A stretch of DNA of 64,000 bases from Peromyscus leucopus. Its lineage: Eukaryota; Chordata; Mammalia; Rodentia; Cricetidae. The notes beneath the pieces were generated by a model. It was not told the origin of the DNA. It worked only from the letters and a program-made list of their open reading frames with translations, and made no database searches. Both the position numbers and the translations under genes were made by a program. Below are positions 11,408-22,482 of this stretch, one piece after another (positions within the stretch are counted from its first letter, which is position 1; the number at the start of each line of letters is the position of its first letter). The stretch is from positions 89,757,436 to 89,821,435 of the forward strand of contig NC_051071.1 in the NCBI RefSeq assembly GCF_004664715.2, read 5' to 3'.

Positions 11408-11573
11408 CCAGGGAAGTGAGATGGATCATTGGGTAGAGACACTTGGTGCCAAATCTATAGAGACACTTGGTGCCAAATCTAAAGACCTAAGTTCAGTTCC
11501 CAGAACCCTGCTGGTGGAAGGAGAAAGTCAACTCATTGAGTTGTCCTCTAACCTCTACAGGTATGCTACACAT

Positions 11574-11613
<40 letters not shown>

Positions 11614-11633
11614 CACACACAATAAAAAATGTT
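11408..11633 (+). repeat. B2-type SINE with internal 24-bp duplication and (CA)n tail
   Basis: Layout is B2: gggaagtgagatggatcattggg, 'aagttcagttcccagaaccc', 'tgtcctctaacctctacagg', then (CA)n from about 11576 to 11611 and an A-rich end. A 24-bp unit (tagagacacttggtgccaaatcta with its repeat) is present twice, perfectly, at 11434-11457 and 11458-11481. Confidence 0.8.
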
Positions 11634-11649
11634 TAAAAAAAAAAGTATC

Positions 11650-13283
11650 CTACCACTAGGATGCACTTCCAGGAGTGTTGGGGACCAAGGAGAACACAGC
11701 ATATCAGGCCTGAGTCTGCTGCAGAACACTGGGAGGAACCACACTTAGGATGACCCCATGCAATGCACTAAGACTAGCCATGACATGAGACACAGGGACA
11801 GAGAGAAGTGTTCCATACTGAATATGACAAGAACTTGATCTTAGAGTGTCCTGAAGCAGACAAGAGAGGGACAGACAGGGAAGGTGTGACACATGAGGAG
11901 TCTACAGACTGGAAGGTGACAAGGCCCCAGGTGTTGACTTTCTCACTGGGAAGGTGCAATGGTGGATGATGTGGTTCTTGGAGGGACAGGCAAGAGCATT
12001 TAGGGTGATGGACCACCGTGATGTCAGATCAAAACAAAGAACAAGGGGAATGAAGGACAGACAGAGAGTGCAGTAGAGTTCAACAAACAGCCAGGAGGCC
12101 AGGTCATGGGAATGGGACAGTCCTTGTACAGTTCTTGGGGTTATTCAGTGTGAAACTCTTATTAATTTTTAAAATGAAAAAAATCTGTTACATTTTTACT
12201 ATAAATGTTTCAGCTGCAGACTTCTTTCTTGAGAGAAGAAATGCCATTTCTTTTAGTTCATTCTTCCCCAGGTTCAGGACCCAGACCTTAGGAATCATTC
12301 CCTGAGCCACCACATCAAGGGCTAATCCCCAAGATAATGCTATGTATTCCATCTTCAAAGCACTCCATAACATACCATTCCCTAACTAAGGAACCCCCAC
12401 CTCTCAGCTTCTTGCTAACACTTTATATCTCCATGATGATTCTGCATAACCTTCTCCATGGTACATGCTCTGCTCTAAACTCAGAAGCCTTCCCACATCC
12501 CCTGCCATGGAAACCTTAGTCCTTACAGTGGCCCCGGTGGTCCAGGCAATCTACACCCAACCCAAACAAACCCCTCACTTCAACTGTGAATGTGGAGGGC
12601 TGAATTGTGTCCTTCCAAAGACTCATTGGTTGAAGTCCTCACATCTAAGACAAGAGTTTTTAAAATGGTAATTAAGTTTAAATGAACTTACTAGTGTGTA
12701 CTAATGTAACTGGTGTACATTTAAGGGATCAGAGAAAAAACACATGAAGAGGAAGGAGACACCATCCAGAACTCAGTGACCGAGGCCTCAGGAGACACAG
12801 CCTGCAGATACTTTAATATCTGGCTTCTGGGATCCAGAACTGTAAATTTAACTTCTATCAAGTCACCCAGTTTGGAGTGTCTAGTAGTACACTAGCAACT
12901 TTCCATCCACTCAGGCCACCGGGTCTAGTCAAGTTAGGCTATTTAATGTTCCAGACACATCAAACATACTTTGCTTCGGAACAAATGCATTTTCCATCTG
13001 TACAGCACTCTGATCAGATCTCAGTCACTCACACCCAGCTCACTTGTCATATGCTTGAGGGTTATGGGGACATTTATGTAAAGCAGTGCTCCACCTTCAC
13101 CACAGCCATCTTTCCCTATGCTCCTGTCTCATTGTTCTTGATGTGTGTTCCTTGTTAACTGAAGTTTCCCTCCAATAAACAAGGAAGAAATTCTGATGCT
13201 TACTTCTGAATCTCCTGCACCAAAAACACACACAACTGACCAGGTATTAAGTGAATAAAACTTAACGTTCCTTCAGCACTTAC
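11650..13283 (-). other. Intron 6 remainder, nothing recognised
   Basis: Low-copy sequence without recognisable repeats. The overlapping ORFs on both strands have no family resemblance and no consistent splice sites. Confidence 0.45.
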
Positions 13284-13420
13284 CTTCTCAGGACCAAGAT
13301 GACATCTGTTGTAGTCCTCAAGTCTAAGCCAGTGGTGGGATCATCCAAGAACAGAATGGGATGCTCGGCAACCAGCTCCATTGCTATACTGGTCCTTTTC
13401 TTGAGCTCCTTAGATCTAGG
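13284..13420 (-). CDS. Abcg3: Abcg3-like exon 6 (signature deleted; Walker B)
   Basis: A 137-bp exon, 21 bp shorter than the ABCG2 counterpart. The acceptor is ggtgctctag and the donor gtaagt. It encodes residues 178-222, starting PRSKELKKRTSIAMELV. The missing seven codons remove the VSGGE-type ABC signature, so this half-site cannot contact ATP in the usual way. Walker B reads ILFLDDP at about 199-205, with Asp in place of the catalytic Glu. The D-loop region reads TTGLDLRT. Mouse Abcg3 has the same deletion, so this is an inherited state and not a local lesion. Confidence 0.92.
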
Positions 13421-14149
13421 CTAGAGCACCAGCAACCATCATTATCAACAAGAACAATCACAGTCATTGTCATTTGGTGAACTCGCCTTTTCCAGCAATA
13501 AAAGGTTTTGTTATGTCTTTATCCTGAGGAACAGAGTATGCGCACCTGGGAGAAAAAGGACTTTTCTCTTTCCCAAGTGAGTAGAAAGAGGCTCAGGTCA
13601 AACTTGACATGAAGCCCATGCTAATGACAGTTACTGTTTGTTCTTTATCAAGTCACATGTTCTAGGGTAATGAGTTATCACACTCCAAGTCTGGCACAGT
13701 GAGATCTCTGTCGTAGGAATGAGGAAGACGGGACAGGAGAAGATGACTTATCTCTAGTAATTTAGTTATCATTTAACACCCTCCCAACACACACAGGACA
13801 CACAAGAAAGGCACTCTACACAACACACAGGCACATACACACACACAGGCATATAAACACACAAGTGGACACACACACACACTATTACTTTGATAGTTAA
13901 GAATAGAGTTTATAGGTAAGCAGATGTCCTTATTTTTATGGATGAAAAGTAATTAAGTACTCGGGAGTAAGATACTCCCTAAAGTTGTTTTAAAATGCCG
14001 CAGTGAGAAACAGCTTTAGTGAGCATGCTGTTGTCAATATTCATGGGCCCAGGAGGCTGGTATTAGCAGTGTACTATAGTGCAGGCTACACAACAGTCAA
14101 TCTTTTGGAGTAATGACCTATTGCCTCTACATTTCTTAAATCAAAATCT

Positions 14150-14458
14150 GATTAAAGGCTGAACAGAAGTCTTAGCAGGGAAAAATCACTTGCCACACAT
14201 ACCTGAACCCTGGGTTCAATCCTTGGAACTCATATATAAAGCTATATGCAGTGGAATGCATCCATAATTCCATCAAGATGTAATTACAGTGAACTGGGAG
14301 GCAGGTCAGGAGCATCAGGCATGCGTGCAGAGCATCAGCAGAAAGAGACAGACCCTGCCTTACAAAGAAGGTGGGAGGAGAGAAAGGACCTTTGACAACA
14401 GTGTCCTATGACCTCCATGTGTGTGCTATGGCATGCAAGTGGCCGCCCGCGTGCATGT

Positions 14459-14498
<40 letters not shown>

Positions 14499-14535
14499 AT
14501 ACAAATGCAGGCATACACACATACACATTTTTTAA
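14150..14535 (+). repeat. B4/B2-type SINE with (CA)n
   Basis: Old SINE head ('cttagcagggaaaaatcacttgcc', 'acctgaaccctgggttcaatcc'), a middle 'gggaggcaggtcagg', a tail 'tgacctccatgtgtgtgctatgg', then a perfect (CA)n at about 14460-14496. Bases 13421-14149 and 14536-15210 show only short CA runs and nothing else recognisable. Confidence 0.65.
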
Positions 14536-15210
14536 AGTAATCATAAAAATTATATTAAAGTTCTTGCAATATATTACACGTCATAACTTCAAGAAGTTAA
14601 TAAATATCTTCATATGCTGTCCCTAAAAAAAACAAGTAAACACCTTAGGGCAATGACTAATTATTGTTAAAAACAGAACAATATGATGAAGTTTATTGTA
14701 GACATAAAACTATGTAAATAAACAGAGCCAAAGCAAACAAAATTCCATCACTCAGGAAAAAGAAAGCGTGGTGTGAGCTTTTCTATTGTTCTTCCCAACA
14801 AAACCAACAACATCTCATAAACGACTGTGGAGAAGCATTGTGGGAATCAACAGCCAGTACCTTCCTGTTCCTCACTGCCTCTAAGGAGGAACCACCACAG
14901 GAGTTAATCCATGAGAATCATATTCTGGGGAACCCATTTCCATCCATACCACCAAATGTCTGCTCAGCAGACATCTATATATAATCTTCTCGATCAGTTG
15001 ACGTCATTGTGAGAGACAGGATGGTATGGAGGACACAAGAAGAGGGAAACAACCCCGATGTTGAAAAACTCTAGGCATATAATAAACTAAATGCCTAATC
15101 AAGTTCAGTAAACAATGTAATCATAACGATCTAGGGACTGCTAATGGTTATAGACCTGACAGGCTGAAGATATCAAGATTTTAGCTAAGAATGGAATTGT
15201 TAAATCAGCA

Positions 15211-15216
15211 GATATC
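15211..15216. repeat. Provirus target-site duplication (left copy)
   Basis: The hexamer gatatc directly abuts the left LTR and is repeated immediately after the right LTR at 22903-22908. A 6-bp duplication is the size made by betaretrovirus/IAP-type integrases. Confidence 0.9.
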
Positions 15217-15637
15217 TGTAGATGTAACCAACAGTCTTATTAAATAAGAAACACAGAAACAATGTAAAAGAGAAAACCGAGAGGTCAGAGCTCAGAGCTA
15301 AAATCTCACCCTTCCTCCTGCAGTGTCCCAGCTTCCCGAAAGAGAGGATATCCTGTCTGTCTGTCTTTTTATAGTATTTTGTTCTGCCTTCTCATTGGTT
15401 GTAAACCCAAACACGTGACTGCCTCATCACTGTCTGTATGTACAGACCCCCAGGTCTTAAAGGCATATGTCTCCAATGCTGGCTGGATCCCTGAACACAC
15501 AGAGATCTATGGGATTAAAGGTGTGTGCCACCACAGCCACACTCTTGCTATGGCTCTAATAGCTCTGACCCCCGAGCAAATTTATTTATTAACATATAAT
15601 CAAAATCACATTTCAGTACAATTAGAATATCACCACA
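15217..15637 (-). repeat. 3' LTR of intron 5 provirus
   Basis: A 421-bp repeat bounded by TG and CA. In element orientation it begins TGTGGTGATATTC and ends GGTTACATCTACA. It carries AATAAATAAATTT near the start of U3, a B1-like block at about 15490-15535 of the window, an 'aaccaatgagaaggcag' CCAAT-type motif and a TATAAAAAG box (plus-strand ctttttata at about 15366-15374). It starts directly after the polypurine tract. Confidence 0.93.
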
Positions 15638-15652
15638 TTTCCCCTTTTCTAT
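15638..15652 (-). other. Polypurine tract
   Basis: On the minus strand the sequence AGAAAAGGGGAAA directly precedes the LTR start TGTGG. This is the expected primer for plus-strand DNA synthesis of a retrovirus. The same tract, slightly altered, follows the LTR at 59900. Confidence 0.85.
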
Positions 15653-17845
15653 TTTAATAAAAAGAAAAATAAGCAAAAGGTTATAACTAACAAAAGAAAA
15701 ACTATATAAAAAAGTACAATAACTATATACAATATATACAAGTAATAAATACGTAAACAGGTATTTGACAAATCAGAGTAAATAATTCCATTACCTATCC
15801 TATTTTGGTAAATCCAAGATGTATCTAATGCACTTTCTATCCTAATTAATTTTCAACTATAACTAACTAATCTTAAACCATAACTAACTAATCTTCAACT
15901 TCCTCAGAGACCCAAGAAGGGAATAATATTAGCTAACAAAAATAAAAACAGGAAGTGCATGCAAGCAACTTCCAAAAAATTTGTGAGTTGACAGAAACAG
16001 TCAGCTGCCTGGGCAGTCACCTGAGGTTTCTCTGCAGTGTTGGGGCATCATCTTCAGCCTATAGGCTTAGTGTATGTGACAGACTCATTTGTGAAGTAGG
16101 ATGTATACAAGGTCAACAGTTCAACCTCACATTGGGTGAGAGCAGTCCATGTACCAGAAACACCTGAATTCCACTAGTGTCCTGTCATGATTCAGGATTT
16201 TAAATTCTGGAAATTGTTGACAGTTTTTTAATTCAGCTGTCCATTCTTCTTGGCTGTGTATATATGGCTTCATCTCAGCATCCCCTTCTTCTCCACATCC
16301 CTCTATTAAATGCCAGTCTACTATCAAGAGGTGTGAGCTTTCAGCTGCTGTTCCATTGCACAACAGAAGCCATCGTCCCTCTGCCTTCTAAGAAAAGGGC
16401 ACTGTACCTTTTCTGGATTGCGAAGGCCACTTCAGGGATGGGGCCATATTGTCCTGGCCTCAGAAGATGTCTTTTGATAAAGCCATAACCACACTTGTTT
16501 TGGCAAGAATCAGTAGTCCTTTGTTTCGTGTTCTGTCTGTCCATTTTGTTCTGTTGATTCGAGGATACTTTATTGTCCAGTGGCTAACTTTTGCCACAAT
16601 GAAAGTTGACTCCATATGCCGTTTCTTCAATGCCCATATTTTCTCTGAAGTAGATTGGTACTGCCAGGAGCCGACATGTCTCAAAAGAGAAAAATTTTCT
16701 AAGTTTTTAAAACATTTTAAATGCCATATTCTGTGGATCTCTGAAGGGTTTGAAGATGACCTGTCTAAAACATCTCTGCTCAATTTTTAAAACATATCTA
16801 ATATGACTACAAGTTCTATTGTAATGTCTAACTACTAACTTTCATTTCTTTATATCCTAATAGTTGGTAGTAATAACATTCAAGGATCAGAAAATTGCAT
16901 TACATTGTTAAATGAATGTTATAAATACAATTAGAAATATACATATAGCATTTTCTAACAATATCAGTTTCAAATTTGTATACAATATAAAACAATCCAA
17001 TCCAATGTAAAGTATTTAAAACTAGTAATTGTCTTTTTCTTTTCTTTCTTTCTTTTCTTTTATTTTTTTTTAAACAAGAACCTTAAATCTAATCTCCTTT
17101 GCTTAGCCTTTTTCCTAACCCCTGACAACAACTTGTAACCAACCCCCCTAAACACTGAAAGTTATCCCAGACACAAAACCCATTAAAAAGACCAAAAAAC
17201 CACCCACACTACACCACCTCTTTGGGAATGTGGGCGTCGTATTCTTAAAATTGCTTCCTGCTGGGTATGGGTGAAGTTTTCTTTATCCGGAAAGAAAAAT
17301 TTTAGGTTAATTGTCAAATTCTAGGAGAGGTAACTATATCCTTCATTATCCAATCTGTGTATAATGCCAAAGTTCAGGATTTATCTCAAGTCCTTAGTCA
17401 AGTAGTCTTTGAGACTGGATCATCTCAGCTAGTCATCTCAAAATTGCTCTGAGCACCTTGTAGTTCAAAGCTGATCTGTGAATGATGTTTGTCAGCTTAA
17501 TGATATCATTATTGTCCACGTGGAATTGTTGTTGTTGTGGGGCCCCATCTTCTTCCTGGAGACTTCAGTTGATGTTAGGCCTGGCCATGATTTCCTGCAG
17601 AAAACTGATAAGAGACTTGAACACAAAGACATATATATGCAGGTAATTGAAGCCTTTTTTTTTAAAATCTAGAATTAGTTAGTACTCTATATGACCATTC
17701 ATATCTTAACAAAGTTTAAAATGTATATATATATATATATGTTAATCTTGTAAATTTTGATATAAAATTGAGCATTATGCAGTCTATTTCTGGGGGGTTT
17801 TGTTACCCATTTCTGTTTATTTAGCATATCCTTTAGAGTTCTGTT
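15653..17845 (-). other. env-position region of provirus, non-coding or decayed
   Basis: Where env would lie, no envelope-like ORF exists. The longest frames are 78 codons (16127-16363, minus) and 107 codons (16460-16783, minus). The 78-codon frame recurs with about four changes in the second provirus at 60388-60624, and a truncated form of the other recurs at 60849-61055. Neither resembles a retroviral envelope protein I recognise. The family therefore seems to have lost env before these copies dispersed. Confidence 0.6.
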
Positions 17846-18613
17846 TTATCTTTCTATAACTGCTTGACCTGTAGGATTATGTGGTATGCCTGTAATATGC
17901 TTTATATTGTAATAAGCAAAAAAACTGTTTGATTTTAACAGAGACATATGATGGAGCATTTTAACAGAGACATATAATGGAGCATTGATTTGTGCAGGTA
18001 TACCCATGATGGCCATAACTTCTAGCAAATGAGTGATTACAGAATCAGCTTTTTCAGAACTCAAAGCAGTTGCCCATTGAAATCCTGAATAAGTATCGAT
18101 GGTGTGGTGTACATATTTCAATTTTCCAAATTCTGCAAAGTGAAACACGTCCATCTGCCAGATTTCATTTCTCTGAGTACCCTTTGGGTTACATCCTGCT
18201 GGTAATGGCGTTTGATTGTAGAAGAAACAAGTAGGACATTTCTTTACTATTTCTTTGGCTTGTTGCCAGGTTATGGAAAAATCCTTTTTTAAACCTTTAC
18301 TATTGACATGATGTTTTTTATGAAATTCTGAGGCCTCCAGCACATTTCCTATCAATAATTTATCAATCTCATTATTGCCTTGTGCTAGAGGGCCTGGCAG
18401 ACCAGTATGGGATCGAATGTGAGATATATATAAAGGATGATTCCTTTTCCTCATTGTGTCTTGTAATTGAATAAATAGTGAAGTTAATTCTGAAGCATCA
18501 GGGATAAATTCTGCAGTCTCAATATGTAACACCACTCTTTCAGCATACTGAGAGTCAGTTACTATGTTGAGAGGTTCTGAAAAATCCATTAATACCAACA
18601 GAATACCATACAA
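17846..18613 (-). pseudogene. Provirus RNase H end and integrase (defective)
   Basis: A 255-codon frame holding the end of RNase H (NIVTDSQYAERVV), the integrase zinc-binding HHCC motif (His pair in FHKKHH, Cys pair in CPTC), the first catalytic Asp (QMDVFHF) and the Glu region (NPTGQAVIER). The segment around the second catalytic Asp is rearranged by a 26-bp tandem duplication (17933-17958 and 17959-17984), and the Asp codon present in the second provirus is absent. The integrase C-terminal domain is missing because of a deletion near 17769. Confidence 0.88.
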
Positions 18614-18835
18614 TCCTGATTTTTTTAACTGAATTATACGGATTTTGAACCACTTTACTTAAATTTTCTGATTTGTAACCTGCCGTTCCTTGTTTGTTGG
18701 CATCTGTATAAAATGTACGAACTCCAGATATGGGGTTTTGCCATACAATTCGAGGCAAGATCCAGTCAGCTCTCTTTATAAGATCAATTCTATCGCTTTT
18801 GGGATATTTGCTGTTAATTTCTCAAAAAAAAAAAT
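18555..18835 (-). pseudogene. Provirus RNase H start, between two frameshifts
   Basis: The frame with YTDANKQGTAGY (first RNase H Asp) is offset from reverse transcriptase by an 11-base A run on the plus strand at 18824-18834. It is offset from the following frame by a 7-base T run at 18620-18626, which is six bases in the second provirus (63821-63826). Both look like homopolymer slippage. Confidence 0.8.
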
Positions 18836-20245
18836 TACTGCAAGCTCTTTGCCAAGGTTCACTTTCTGTCCATAATTTTTAATGTCCTCCTTAGTTAATG
18901 GTAAGACAATTTCTGCTGGGTCTATTCCTGCTAATTGACGAAGCCTCAATTTTCCTTTGCAAATCAAGTCAGAGATTTTTTCCACATAAGTTTTTAATTT
19001 TTTATTTGGTTTATTTGGTAAAAATATCCATTCCAATATAATATCTTCCCTCTGCATTAATATTCCAGTAGGAGAATGCCTAGAAGGCAAAATAACCAAA
19101 ATGCAATCCAGCTTTGGGTCAATACGATCCACGTGCCCTTCATGCACTTTCTTTTCTACCAAGGCCAATTCTTTCTCAGCTTCAGGTGATAATTCTCTTG
19201 GACTATTTAAGTCCTTGTCACCTTCTAAGGTTTTGAACAAATTAGTCAGTTCATCATTTTTTACCCCAACAATAGTTCTTAGATGAGAAATATCTCCAAA
19301 TAATCTTTGAAAGTCATTAAGAGTCTGTAGTCTATCTCTCCTAATTTGCACCTTTTGGGGTCTAATTTTTTGTAGCTCTATTTTATATCCTAAATAATTA
19401 ATAAAATCTCCTCTTTGTATTTTTTCAGGGGCAATTTGTAATCCCCAGCAAGGCAAAATTTTCTTTACTTCTTCAAACATTCTTTCTAAAGTATCTGCAT
19501 TTGAGTCAGCTAGTAAAATATCGTCCATATAATGATAAATTATAGATTTAGGAAATTTTTTACATATCACTTCCAATGGCTGTTGTACAAAATATTGGCA
19601 CAGAGTTGGGCTATTCAACATTCCCTGTGGGAGGACCCTCCATTGAAATCTTTTAACCGGTTGAGAATTATTATAAGTAGGCACTGTAAAAGCAAATCTT
19701 TCTCTGTCTTTTTCTTGTAAGGGTATTGAAAAGAAATAGTCTTTTAAATCAATAACTATGAGAGGCCATCCTTTTGGTAATAGAGTAGGCAAAGGCATCC
19801 CAGATTGTAGAAAGCCCATTGGCTGAATTACTTTGTTAATTGCTCTAAGGTCTGTTACCATTCTCCATTTACCATATTTCTTTTTAATAACAAATACAGG
19901 ATAATCCCAAGGGCTGGTTGATTCTTCAATATGCTGAGCATTTAACTGTTCTTCTACCAGCTCTTCTAAATCCTGGAGTTTCTCAGTTGTTAAAGGCCAT
20001 TGCTGGACCCATACAGGCTTGTCTGTTAACCATTTTAAAGGTAAGGCTGTTGGTGTCTTTGGAAGATCATCAGTTATTGTGCCCTGTTCTTGTATAATAT
20101 GGATGGCTGGTGACCACTCATTAGAACAATACCTTCTAATATTTCTCTCAGTAACATGTGCTAGTTTATGATTTGTTTCTGAGATTGGAGGGATGTTAAT
20201 CTGAGTATTCCATTGTTGCAACAAGTCTCGACCCCACAGGTTCAT
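18776..20245 (-). pseudogene. Provirus protease end and reverse transcriptase
   Basis: A 489-codon open frame. It begins with the conserved protease tail LWGRDLL, then has the reverse transcriptase fingers and palm with VFVIKKKYGKWRMVTDLRAI and the catalytic YMDD at about 19520-19531. The thumb/connection region follows. The frame runs out of phase near its end at the homopolymer at 18824. The polymerase core itself has no stop. YMDD and the arrangement place it with class II (betaretrovirus-like) elements. Confidence 0.9.
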
Positions 20246-20603
20246 AGTTATGTTAGCCGCATATGGTTTTAATTGTCCTCTCTGTCCTTCTGGACCTATA
20301 CATTCGAGCTATCTTGCACTCTGTTTCACCTGAGATAATGTCCCAATTCCTAACAGTTGAACGTTTACATCCTGAAGAGGCCAAGTTGGATGCCAAAATT
20401 CTGGTACAATTATGGTAACGTCCACATCTGTGTCTACCAGAGCAGACAACAAAACACCATTTATTTTTATCGTTAATTTTGGTCTTTGTTCATTAATAGA
20501 AGTTTGCCAAAAAAATTTTTCTTTATGTTTTCTCCTGAATTTTCTATTCTCTCTGTTTCGTCATCCTGAGCAGCATGATTTATTCCAATAGGCATTTGGT
20601 TAT
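20246..20603 (-). pseudogene. Provirus protease remnant with altered active site
   Basis: No long open frame. The aspartic protease active-site segment can be read at 20420-20434, where the expected D-T-G-A is D-T-D-V, in the context LVDTDVDVTII. Loss of the glycine should abolish activity. Frames upstream and downstream do not connect cleanly. Confidence 0.75.
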
Positions 20604-21923
20604 TTAATCGCTCAGAGCAGGGATTTCCTCTATGGCTGCAGGAAAGGTTTGAACTGGATTTGCACTGGGGGCCTGCGCGAGGCCCCTCTGGGAGTTTCCG
20701 GAAGACTGAGGCAAAGGATTACCCTGTCTGTCCTTTGTTGATCTACATTCCTTGGTCCAGTGTTTTCCCTTACCATACCTTCTGCATACTCCAGAAGGAA
20801 GAGGCATTCTGTTGCCATTGTTCCTTGAAGAAACATTGTTTCTAGGAATGACCTATCTACAGTCCCTTTTCAAATGTCCTTGCTTTCCACATCCAAAACA
20901 TCTAATATTTCTCAAACCTTTTGAAATTGCTTCTCCTACCCACATATCATTATGCTCATCAGCTTCAACATTAACTGTGTCTCTAATCCAATCTTCCAAA
21001 GGTGCAGATCTTGCCCTTAATGGCCTGATTATTCTTTTGCATGCTGCATTCACATTCTCAAAGGCCAAAGATTCAATTGTTGCCTTACTAGCTTCTGAAT
21101 CCAAGACCATTCTCTTTACTGCTGAAGCCAGTTTTTGTAAAAAATCTGTAAAAGACTCTTTTGGGCCTTGCATCACCTTTGTAAATGACTCAGATTTTTT
21201 TCCTGGTTCCTCAACTCTGTCCCATGCATTCAAGGCTGCCATTTGACATAAAATTAGGGTTTGGACATCATATAAACATTGTGTTTGTACTGAAGCATAT
21301 TGGCCTTCTCCAATAAGCTGATCCTGGCAAACTTGTATTCCTTTATCCCTCCATTGTTTTTCTATGTTTTTCGCCTCATCCTTAAACCAGGTCAGAAATT
21401 GAAGTCTCTGGCTGGGTTCCAAAACAGCTTGTGCAAGGTCCCGCCAGTCTTGTGGTACAATCCTATTATATGTTGACCAAGAGTTTAACATTTGCTTTAC
21501 ATATGGGGAATGCATGCCATAAGATACTATTACCTCCTTAAACCTTTTTAAATCCAACATTTCAATTGGAGCCCAAATATTTTGTGTAGCCATTTGATCA
21601 GGCATCAGCTGTACGGTTACAGGATAAATTAAGGGTGACTGTGTGAAAACAGGCTTTCTTTCTATAACCTTATGATCCAAACTTGAAACAATTTTGCTGT
21701 TAATTTCTTCGGTCTGAATTTTTACAGGTTTAACAAGTTGTTCTAAAGCTGTCATCCTGGCAGTTAAATTGACTATCTTTTTAAATAGTAAAATGAGGAT
21801 AAGCATGGTAATAAACTGCATAATTTGATCAACATTAATCTTCTCATATAGTTGTTCCATTGTCAGAATGTCTAAAATTTCAAACAAAACCCAATTTTCT
21901 TTCAGTGTACACATAAAACCCAT
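20604..21923 (-). pseudogene. Provirus gag with internal stop
   Basis: A 356-codon frame (21923-20853) starts with a short hydrophilic leader, then a hydrophobic segment (FITMLILILLFKKIV, about residues 37-51) as in ER-assembling IAP-type Gag. A capsid region follows with QDWRDLAQAVLEPSQ and a major-homology-like segment (QGPKESFTDFLQKL). It ends in a nucleocapsid CCHC knuckle, CFGCGKQGHLKRDC. A TAG at 20853-20855 interrupts. The same frame continues to 20604 with a second knuckle whose second Cys is Tyr (CRRYGKGKHWTKEC) and a Pro/Gln-rich tail. Confidence 0.88.
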
Positions 21924-21959
21924 TTTCTTTTTAATGTGGAAAAAATTTCTCTTTTAAAT

Positions 21960-22065
21960 AGTTTCCTTTAAAATATCTGATATGTTATGACTTACCAAAT
22001 TTGCGTAGAACAGTAGAAATCCGAGGGGATTTTCAAAACAGCCACCTAGTGTCCGAGGTGTAAAT

Positions 22066-22123
<58 letters not shown>

Positions 22124-22461
22124 CACAAGAAAGCATAGCCGGCTAAAGCTTAAATCCAGCCATGTGTTCCCTTTTGTGCCGAGTCAAGGCTTGGGTCTGG
22201 CTTCCTTAAGCTCCGACCACGTGTGCTGGCTTTACAGGCAGGGCCCTGTTTGGTAGGGCAGGTCTGAGTTATTTGTAGCACCGGCTTTAAGCAAGCAGCT
22301 CACAGTTAGTCCGGCCTGAGGCCAAGCAGACCTAGGCCCGGGCTAGGAAACCAACCGCTCGGACTAGGGGGCCGCCGCTCTGACTAGTAAGCCGTCCGCC
22401 CGGCCTGCTGCCCTTGAGGGAAAGCGGACCTGCCGCCAAGCCAAGAGGTTTTTGATGGATT
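21960..22461 (-). other. Provirus leader with GA/TC microsatellite
   Basis: The untranslated leader between primer site and gag. It contains a perfect (GA)n on the plus strand at about 22069-22119 and a GC-rich patch at 22300-22440. A TC repeat in the leader recalls splice or packaging leaders but no function can be assigned. Confidence 0.6.
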
Positions 22462-22480
22462 CTTGTCACGTTGGGCGCCA
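22462..22480 (-). other. Primer-binding site, tRNA-Lys type
   Basis: On the minus strand the sequence TGGCGCCCAACGTGACAAG lies two bases after the 5' LTR. Its first 14 bases match the known primer site complementary to the tRNA-Lys1,2 3' end. Rodent IAPs proper usually use tRNA-Phe, so this marks a distinct class II lineage. Confidence 0.85.
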
Positions 22481-22482
22481 GA

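Noticed and set aside
15379..15657. 92-codon plus-strand ORF repeated at 22587 and 59641
   Set aside because: It recurs because it lies in the LTR. It starts without context, crosses the LTR boundary and encodes nothing recognisable.
20752..21246. 164-codon plus-strand ORF
   Set aside because: Antisense to the provirus gag frame, which has clear capsid and zinc-knuckle motifs.
22069..22119. GA tract as a strand-specific regulatory GAGA element
   Set aside because: It is a perfect microsatellite in the provirus leader. No evidence of factor binding can be read from sequence.
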